Shown here: piece by piece, positions 41,489 through 46,276 of the stretch
How positions within the stretch are numbered: position 1 is the stretch's first letter
How the letters are laid out: every line of letters begins with the position of its first letter
Source of the DNA: Alkalihalobacillus alcalophilus ATCC 27647 = CGMCC 1.3604
GTDB lineage: Bacteria > Bacillota > Bacilli > Bacillales > Bacillaceae_D
DNA: 46,276 nucleotides
Direction: 5' to 3'
Assembly (NCBI RefSeq): GCF_000292245.2
Contig: NZ_ALPT02000037.1
Coordinates: 1 to 46,276 of the forward strand
Made by a program: the position numbers and the translations under genes
Notes under the pieces: model-generated
Databases searched by the model: none
What the model saw: only the letters and a program-made list of their open reading frames with translations
Told to the model about the DNA's origin: nothing

Positions 41489-41947
41489 ATGGGAGATTTA
41501 TTAGTGCCACTTTATTCATTACCAGAGCTTGAACAGTCAAACAATCAAACTTGGAAGATTCGGAAACCACTGCCACCTGAAAAGCATATTGTCATGAATT
41601 GGGTGAGGACCAATTTCTCAGAACAATGGGCAAGTGAAGTGGATGTTGCATTAGCTCAAACGCCGTCTTCTTGCTTTATTGCGGTAGAGGGGGAAAAGAT
41701 TGTTGGGTTTGCTTGTTTTAATGTAACAGCTTTAAATTTCTTTGGACCAACTGGTGTCGCAGAATCAGCTCGCGGGCGAGGGATTGGTTTGCAATTGCTC
41801 ATTCAAAGTTTAGATGAGATGAAACGGATCGGCTATGCTTATGCTATTATTGGTGGAGCAGGCCCCGTTGATTTTTATAAAAAAGCAGTAGGGGCTATTG
41901 AAATACCAGGTTCAAATAATGGCATCTATGTGGGAATGCTTAAGTAG
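41489..41947 (+). CDS. GNAT family N-acetyltransferase, last gene of the sugar-acid operon
   Basis: 152 aa from ATG 41489 after TTGGAGGCG. Acetyl-CoA motif ARGRGIGLQLLIQSLDEMKRIGYAYAIIGG and a preceding beta strand FACFNVTALNFFGPTGV. The GGAGP...FYKKAVGAIEIPGSN ending is seen in GNATs associated with amino sugar acids. It is 14 bases after the regulator gene. The acceptor may be an amino sugar or amino sugar acid, which would oppose the deacetylase at the start of the operon; this is inference. Confidence 0.85.
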   Translation: MGDLLVPLYSLPELEQSNNQTWKIRKPLPPEKHIVMNWVRTNFSEQWASEVDVALAQTPSSCFIAVEGEKIVGFACFNVTALNFFGPTGVAESARGRGIGLQLLIQSLDEMKRIGYAYAIIGGAGPVDFYKKAVGAIEIPGSNNGIYVGMLK

Positions 41948-41992
41948 GGTTCTAGGGGATTTCCAGCTCATATAAGTGCTGTATACGAAAAA

Positions 41993-42030
41993 AAGGCGAT
42001 ACGAATGGGAGATTACCCTAGTATCGCCTC
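41993..42030. terminator. Terminator between the sugar-acid operon and mtnA
   Basis: AGGCGATAC pairs with GTATCGCCT; an A-run on the left and CTCTTTATTT on the right. It serves converging transcripts. Confidence 0.82.
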
Positions 42031-42048
42031 TCTTTATTTGTCAGTTTA

Positions 42049-43104
42049 TTAAACTTGTAAAGTCTCAATCTCATTGGAATATAATCTTGTTAATTCCGTT
42101 TGATAATCTCCTCTGACAACGCCATATTCGGTAATAATCCCCGTAATTAATTCTGATGGTGTGACGTCAAAAGCCGGATTAAATACTTTAGTAGCAGCTG
42201 GAGCAATGGCTTTTCCTTGGAGATGAGTAATTTCCTCGGCTGCTCTTTCTTCAATCGGAATATCATCACCGGTTAATGTATTGAGATCAATAGTCGAAAA
42301 TGGTGCGGCAACGTAAAACGGAATGTCGTGAGCTTTTGCGAGTAAGGCTAAGCCATATGTTCCAATTTTGTTCGCGGTATCGCCGTTTGCTGCGATTCGG
42401 TCTGCCCCCACGATCACGGCATTGATTTCCTTCGTTTTTAACGTATGGGCAGCCATACTATCCGTAATGAGGGTCACATCAACACCTAGTTGCTGCAATT
42501 CCCAAGCTGTTAAACGAGAGCCTTGTAAGACGGGTCTTGTTTCACAAGCAAATGCTTTTAATGTCAAACCTTTTTCCTTTGCTAAATAAAACGGAGCAAG
42601 GGCTGTGCCATATTTTGCGGTAGCAATCGCTCCTGCATTACAAATTGTCATCACGGTATTGCCATCTTTTAGTAAAGATAAACCATTTTCACCAATACGT
42701 CGGCATGTTTGGACATCCTCTTTTTGAATTGCTAGTGCTTCAGCAACAGCTAAATCTTTTGCTTCTGCAACACTTTGCGCTCTTTTCACCTTTTTAACGA
42801 TACGATCAATAGCCCAAAAAAGATTGACAGCGGTTGGTCTGCTACTAGCTAAATAATCTCTTTGTTTTTCAAATTCATCTAAAAAAAGTTCTAAATGATT
42901 GGATTGTTTGGAGCGTGCCCATAAAGCTAATCCAAAAGCCGCGACGATGCCGATGGCGGGGGCTCCTCTCACTTTTAAATACGTAATGCTTTCCCAGACA
43001 TGTTCTATTGTTGTTAAGTGTTCATAAATGATCTCATTAGGTAGTTGCTGTTGATCAAGAATGACAATGGCATCATTTTTCCATTCAACGGATTGTATGG
43101 TCAT
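42049..43104 (-). CDS. mtnA: S-methyl-5-thioribose-1-phosphate isomerase MtnA
   Basis: 351 aa. It isomerises MTR-1-P to MTRu-1-P in methionine salvage. eIF2B-like fold with SITYLKVRGAPAIGIVAAFGLAL, TICNAGAIATAKYGTALAPF (catalytic Cys) and VIVGADRIAANGDTANKIGTYGLALLAK (catalytic Asp). It overlaps mtnK by four bases (ATGA). Under SAM riboswitch control with mtnK. Confidence 0.96.
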   Translation of the reverse strand: MTIQSVEWKNDAIVILDQQQLPNEIIYEHLTTIEHVWESITYLKVRGAPAIGIVAAFGLALWARSKQSNHLELFLDEFEKQRDYLASSRPTAVNLFWAIDRIVKKVKRAQSVAEAKDLAVAEALAIQKEDVQTCRRIGENGLSLLKDGNTVMTICNAGAIATAKYGTALAPFYLAKEKGLTLKAFACETRPVLQGSRLTAWELQQLGVDVTLITDSMAAHTLKTKEINAVIVGADRIAANGDTANKIGTYGLALLAKAHDIPFYVAAPFSTIDLNTLTGDDIPIEERAAEEITHLQGKAIAPAATKVFNPAFDVTPSELITGIITEYGVVRGDYQTELTRLYSNEIETLQV

Positions 43105-44318
43105 GAGTAGGCTCCCTCCACGGTTGAGACAAGTTCTAAAACTCCCCCAATTTGTTTTCTCTCTAAGATGAGTTTACGACCAAGGTTAATGATGCTCGTT
43201 TGTACACGTAAACGAATTTCGGCTGATTCGATGCTATCGACATCAAGAACATGGGCTAAGCCGATCATCCGACGAATCATTTTGCAACCAGTAAAACCAA
43301 GTGCATCCTGCCAAATATCAGTTAAAACCTCCTCGACATACCCTTCTAATTCAGAAAAGGGTTCAATTGATTTTGCTAACCAAAGCTTTTTAAACTCACT
43401 AGTAAAAATATCCCATGTTTTTTCAATAGTATCAAGTAAATAGTTCTGTAAATCTTCTTTTTGTTCTGAATCTTGTTGATGTCCTTCTTGAGCGATTAAG
43501 TTCATAATAAGATTGGCTAAAAAGGCACCAATGTCAAAACCAAATGGTCCGTAAAATGAAAACTCTGGATCGATGACTTTTGTTTCGGTTTCAGATACAA
43601 AAATACTCCCTGTATGTAAATCGCCATGAATTAAGGTTTCAGACTTTGTAAGGAAAAGATGTTTTAATTTTGCGACTTCTTTTTTTAGTTCTTTATCTTG
43701 CCAAAGCTCGTGCACTCGGGGTGTTAAGTGTTCCTCAAAATTATTCGTTTCGCAATTGAAATAAGGATCAGTGAATACAAGATCTTCTGTTATTTTACAT
43801 AACTCAGGGTTCGAATATGTAACAGCTAATTTTTTGGCTGCTTGTGGATTTATGCCAAAGGTTGATGTTGTAAAAAGGGTATGAGCTAAGTATTTACCAA
43901 TATGTTCTGCAACAAGAGGGTATTGGTTTCCTGCAATTAATCCAGCTCTTAAAATTGTTAAATGGCTTAAATCCTCCATAACCGTTAACGCTAAATCGGG
44001 ATCTAAATGAAAGACTTTTGGTACTAATTCAGGTACAACTTTTGCAGCTTCTTTTAAAGCGGATGCTTCAATTCGAGCTCTATCCAATGTGAGCGGCCAA
44101 CTTTCACCCACAACTTTCGCGTATGGGAGGGCCTGCTTAATAATAAATGAACGTCCTGTCGTTTGACTAATAATATGGAAAACATAGTTTAAATTTCCGT
44201 CTCCGATTTCGGCAACAGTGGTTTCTTCGTCTGTTTTGATAAGGCCAAGATTGATTAAATAAGATACGGCTGTTTTCGTGTTTAATTCTTCATATTGTTT
44301 TTTTGTTTGAACGGTCAT
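43101..44318 (-). CDS. mtnK: S-methyl-5-thioribose kinase MtnK
   Basis: 405 aa, AAAGGAG before the ATG. Protein-kinase-like fold: VAEIGDGNLNYVFHI, FIIKQALPY, LIHGDLHTGSIFV (catalytic Asp) and KVIDPEFSFYGPFGFDIGAF (metal-binding DPE). It phosphorylates methylthioribose, a by-product of polyamine or ethylene-type SAM use. First gene after the SAM riboswitch. Confidence 0.96.
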   Translation of the reverse strand: MTVQTKKQYEELNTKTAVSYLINLGLIKTDEETTVAEIGDGNLNYVFHIISQTTGRSFIIKQALPYAKVVGESWPLTLDRARIEASALKEAAKVVPELVPKVFHLDPDLALTVMEDLSHLTILRAGLIAGNQYPLVAEHIGKYLAHTLFTTSTFGINPQAAKKLAVTYSNPELCKITEDLVFTDPYFNCETNNFEEHLTPRVHELWQDKELKKEVAKLKHLFLTKSETLIHGDLHTGSIFVSETETKVIDPEFSFYGPFGFDIGAFLANLIMNLIAQEGHQQDSEQKEDLQNYLLDTIEKTWDIFTSEFKKLWLAKSIEPFSELEGYVEEVLTDIWQDALGFTGCKMIRRMIGLAHVLDVDSIESAEIRLRVQTSIINLGRKLILERKQIGGVLELVSTVEGAYS

Positions 44319-44342
44319 TGCACATTGCTCCTTTAATAAATA

Positions 44343-44376
44343 ATAAAAAAACCTCTTTCTGATTGACAGAAAGAGG
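44343..44376 (-). terminator. SAM riboswitch terminator before mtnK
   Basis: ACCTCTTTCTG pairs with CAGAAAGAGGT, followed on the minus strand by seven T. Confidence 0.92.
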
Positions 44377-44399
44377 TGAATAGGTGTGAGACATCCGCC

Positions 44400-44502
44400 T
44401 CTCTTATCTATCAGACATAGTCTGTTGGATGTAGCACCGTGCCAATAAGGTCGGTTGCTGCGGTGTCATCGGGCCAATTCCCTCTACCTACTCAGGATAA
44501 GA
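44400..44502 (-). promoter_or_regulatory. SAM-I riboswitch (S-box) of mtnKA
   Basis: Minus strand: CTCTTATC opens P1, then GAGTAGGTAGAGGGAATTGG, CCCGATGACACCGCAGCAACC, GGCACGGTGCTACATCC and closing GATAAGAG. All S-box core blocks are present. SAM should cause termination. Confidence 0.96.
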
Positions 44503-44551
44503 GTTATTTTGTTGAATTTTCAAAAGATATAGAAAAGAATTCTTGAAAATA

Positions 44552-44581
44552 ACTATAAGCGATTTAGTTATATGACGTCAA
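44552..44581 (-). promoter_or_regulatory. Promoter of the mtnKA leader
   Basis: Minus strand TTGACG (44576-44581), 18-bp spacer, TATAGT (44552-44557). The MITE-like element begins only 24 bases upstream of its -35. Confidence 0.75.
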
Positions 44582-44604
44582 GTGCTTTTTTTGTATATAA
44601 AATT

Positions 44605-45520
44605 ACTCAACTTTCGCAGCGTATAATGGACCCTTAACTGTTGATAGTGATTAACTTTAGGGCGATACAAGATTCAAATTGACTTTACAGGAACGGTTCA
44701 ATCGTTGACAGTCTGAACACATCTCTTCGTAGGCTGTTGAAGGAAACTGTTCACTAAAATGAAGAGCTTGGGTGGTCGCTACCAAACAGAAACCAGACAT
44801 GGGAGTGATTTATGTTCTACTTGTTTCATGCCCTTCGGCTATCGCTCCCAAACAGACACTCCGCGTCCTTGCCGAGAACCTCATGAGCCTCCTCAGCGTT
44901 TCACGCTTGCGGGGTCTCATTGGACGGTTTATTCCTGCGGGAGTCTCCGTGTCTGTTTGTCCGCTTGATAATAGAATTGAATCTAGGTTCGGTTCTCCTC
45001 ATGGAATAAAAAAACAGACAATACTTCAAAATACAGTAGCTTGAGAATGATTTTTCTCCTTCCATGACTCATTCCGTTACAGTTGTAAATAAATCCGTGT
45101 TGATGCTCTGTACGTTAGCTAGACTAGCGAGCTTATTTCGATTGGAATCCTGTCTTTTCATAACTAACAAAGTGAAGAAGAAGGTCCTTCTGCGTTAGAA
45201 ATAGCTGATTGAGAATGGCCATATCATCAAGCCTCTCCCCTACACTTAGCGGACAAAACCATACGTAGACTCCCGCGGGAATAAACCGTGGAGCGAGACC
45301 CCGCAAGGCTTGCCGAGGAGGCTCGCCAGGTTCCCGCAGGACGCGGAGTATGGTTTTGGTAGCGACAGCCGGAGGGTCTATAATATTTTCTTAATGCACA
45401 GTTTATCCGTTTGGTGTGATAGTGCGTTCTCGCTTTTCAAACGTGTCAAGGGCATTTGTTTAAGAGCTTCTATTCGCTCTGCCAACTAGTTGAACGGTTT
45501 TTCTCGATGCGAAAGTTGAG
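44605..45520. mobile_element. MITE-like element, copy 2 (expanded)
   Basis: Ends ACTCAACTTTCGCA (44605-44618) and TGCGAAAGTTGAG (45508-45520) match those of copy 1. The first 165 bases are close to 9526-9690. Inside lie two GC-rich imperfect palindromes (about 44840-44965 and 45240-45375), the second in the opposite sense, and unique sequence of about 250 bases. No intact gene; short frames in 44759-45044 run through the palindromes. No clear target duplication. It fills the gap between the two methionine-salvage riboswitches. Confidence 0.75.
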
Positions 45521-45667
45521 AAAAGAGTGAATCATAAACTGTGGAAATGAAATTAATGATCGAATAAAAATAATATTAAAAAAAGATTGACAATTCGATG
45601 GGGCGACTGGCATTATATAGAACAAGGAATTTATATTTCAGACTAAAACGGTCAGATAATCAAATAT

Positions 45668-45771
45668 CTCTTATCAAGAGCAGGTGGAGGGATGAGCCCT
45701 ATGAAACCCGGCAACCGGTTTATAAAAAACACGGTGCTAATTCTTACAGTCATCCGATTGATAGATGAGAG
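45668..45771 (+). promoter_or_regulatory. SAM-I riboswitch (S-box) of mtnW
   Basis: CTCTTATC then AAGAGCAGGTGGAGGGATGA, GCCCTATGAAACCCGGCAACC, ACGGTGCTAATTC and GATGAGAG closing P1. A canonical S-box oriented toward mtnW. TTGACA at 45587-45592 may be part of its promoter, but the spacing to the next TATA-like box is long. Confidence 0.96.
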
Positions 45772-45787
45772 AGTGAATGAATGATTC

Positions 45788-45819
45788 ACCTCTCCTTATC
45801 TATAATGGAGAGGTTTTTT
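45788..45819 (+). terminator. SAM riboswitch terminator before mtnW
   Basis: ACCTCTCC pairs with GGAGAGGT, then TTTTT. Located between the aptamer and mtnW. Confidence 0.88.
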
Positions 45820-45877
45820 GTGTTAGTGATCTTATAGAAAAAAGCTATGATTTGGGAAAAGAGAGAGGGAATAATAC

Positions 45878-46276
45878 ATGAGCTATGTAACCGCAACATA
45901 TCAAATATATGATCCAAAAGGCCAGTTAGAGAAAAAAGCAGAAGGGATTGCACTAGGATTAACTGTTGGCTCATGGACGAACTTACCGAGTCTTGAACAA
46001 GAACAGCTAAAAGCTCATAAAGGTTATGTTGAACGGGTCGAGGAATTGCCAAGTGATGAAAAGTATGGGAAAAAAGGGCTCGTTACGATCACTTATCCGA
46101 GTGCGAACTTTAGTGCTGATTTACCGGCTGTATTAACGACAACTTTTGGCAAGCTATCATTAGATGGGAAAGTTAAATTAATAGATTTAGATTTTTCTCA
46201 TGACTTAAAAACCTATTTTCCCGGTCCGAAATATGGGATTGAAGGGGTACGAGAAATTGTTGGCGTTCAAAATCGA
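45878..46276 (+). CDS. mtnW: 2,3-diketo-5-methylthiopentyl-1-phosphate enolase MtnW (RuBisCO-like), N-terminal part
   Basis: 133 codons open to the window edge from ATG 45878, with GAGAGAGGGA upstream. The sequence (KKAEGIALGLTVGSWTNLPS, VTITYPSANFSADLPAVLTT, FGKLSLDGKVKLIDLDFS, FPGPKYGIEGVREIVG) matches the N-terminal domain of Bacillus MtnW, a form IV RuBisCO-like protein that enolises DK-MTP-1-P in methionine salvage. The catalytic barrel lies outside the window. Probably first of an mtnWXBD operon. Confidence 0.95.
   Translation, partial: MSYVTATYQIYDPKGQLEKKAEGIALGLTVGSWTNLPSLEQEQLKAHKGYVERVEELPSDEKYGKKGLVTITYPSANFSADLPAVLTTTFGKLSLDGKVKLIDLDFSHDLKTYFPGPKYGIEGVREIVGVQNR

Noticed and set aside
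44759..45044. Two overlapping plus-strand frames of 69 and 90 aa
   Set aside because: They lie inside the palindromic part of the mobile element, with Cys/Arg/Ser-rich composition unlike real genes here.

Overview
The window looks like chromosome from a low-GC Firmicute of the Bacillaceae, most likely an alkaliphilic or Na+-dependent Bacillus relative. I base this on the gene families (tnrA, yhgDE, yqjQ, yebE, cbpB/ykuL, yjcZ, proBA under a T-box, xpt under a purine riboswitch, mtnKA and mtnW under SAM riboswitches), on strong GGAGG ribosome sites, and on a NaChBac-type sodium channel. No rRNA, tRNA, CRISPR array, prophage or intact insertion sequence was found.

Layout. 1-3.4 kb: partial CPBP protease, SRPBCC protein, an EamA/DMT transporter behind an FMN riboswitch, and the c-di-AMP-binding CBS protein CbpB. 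3.5-7.6 kb: sulfate assimilation operon yezD-cysH-sat-cysP-cysC with a probable CymR site. 7.7-11.7 kb: a minus-strand block with an unusual subtilase, a MITE-like element, a GNAT/deacetylase pair and tnrA with its own TnrA box. 11.9-14.8 kb: siroheme genes (cobA-hemD fusion, sirB, sirC) that complete assimilatory sulfite reduction but lie about 4.3 kb from cysC. 14.9-19 kb: a degenerate FolE2-like protein, a small secreted protein, aspartokinase, a structured repeat and the sodium channel. 19.1-22.6 kb: proline operon proB-proA-proC with a proline T-box. 22.9-30.2 kb: two SDR genes, a second structured repeat, yhgD-yhgE and asnO. 30.3-34.3 kb: a 51-bp tandem repeat, bioB under a BirA operator, and xpt-permease under a guanine-type riboswitch. 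34.4-36.7 kb: small membrane proteins, a glucose-family EIIA and YebE. 36.8-41.9 kb: a six-gene amino-sugar-acid catabolic cluster (amidohydrolase/deacetylase, DgaE-like ammonia lyase, DgaF-like aldolase, KDG-type kinase, GntR regulator, GNAT). 42-46.3 kb: methionine salvage, mtnK-mtnA (minus) and mtnW (plus, cut by the window edge), each with its own SAM riboswitch and separated by a second MITE-like element.

Themes. RNA-level control is dense: FMN, purine, two SAM riboswitches and a T-box, all with visible terminators. Sulfur metabolism occurs three times (sulfate reduction, siroheme, methionine salvage). The most unusual material is non-coding: two composite repeats whose stems differ by compensatory changes around an invariant internal loop, and two copies of a terminal-inverted-repeat element. 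The protein oddities are the channel selectivity filter (TLDSWGS), the FolE2-like protein lacking catalytic residues, and the subtilase with a sensor-like extracellular domain.
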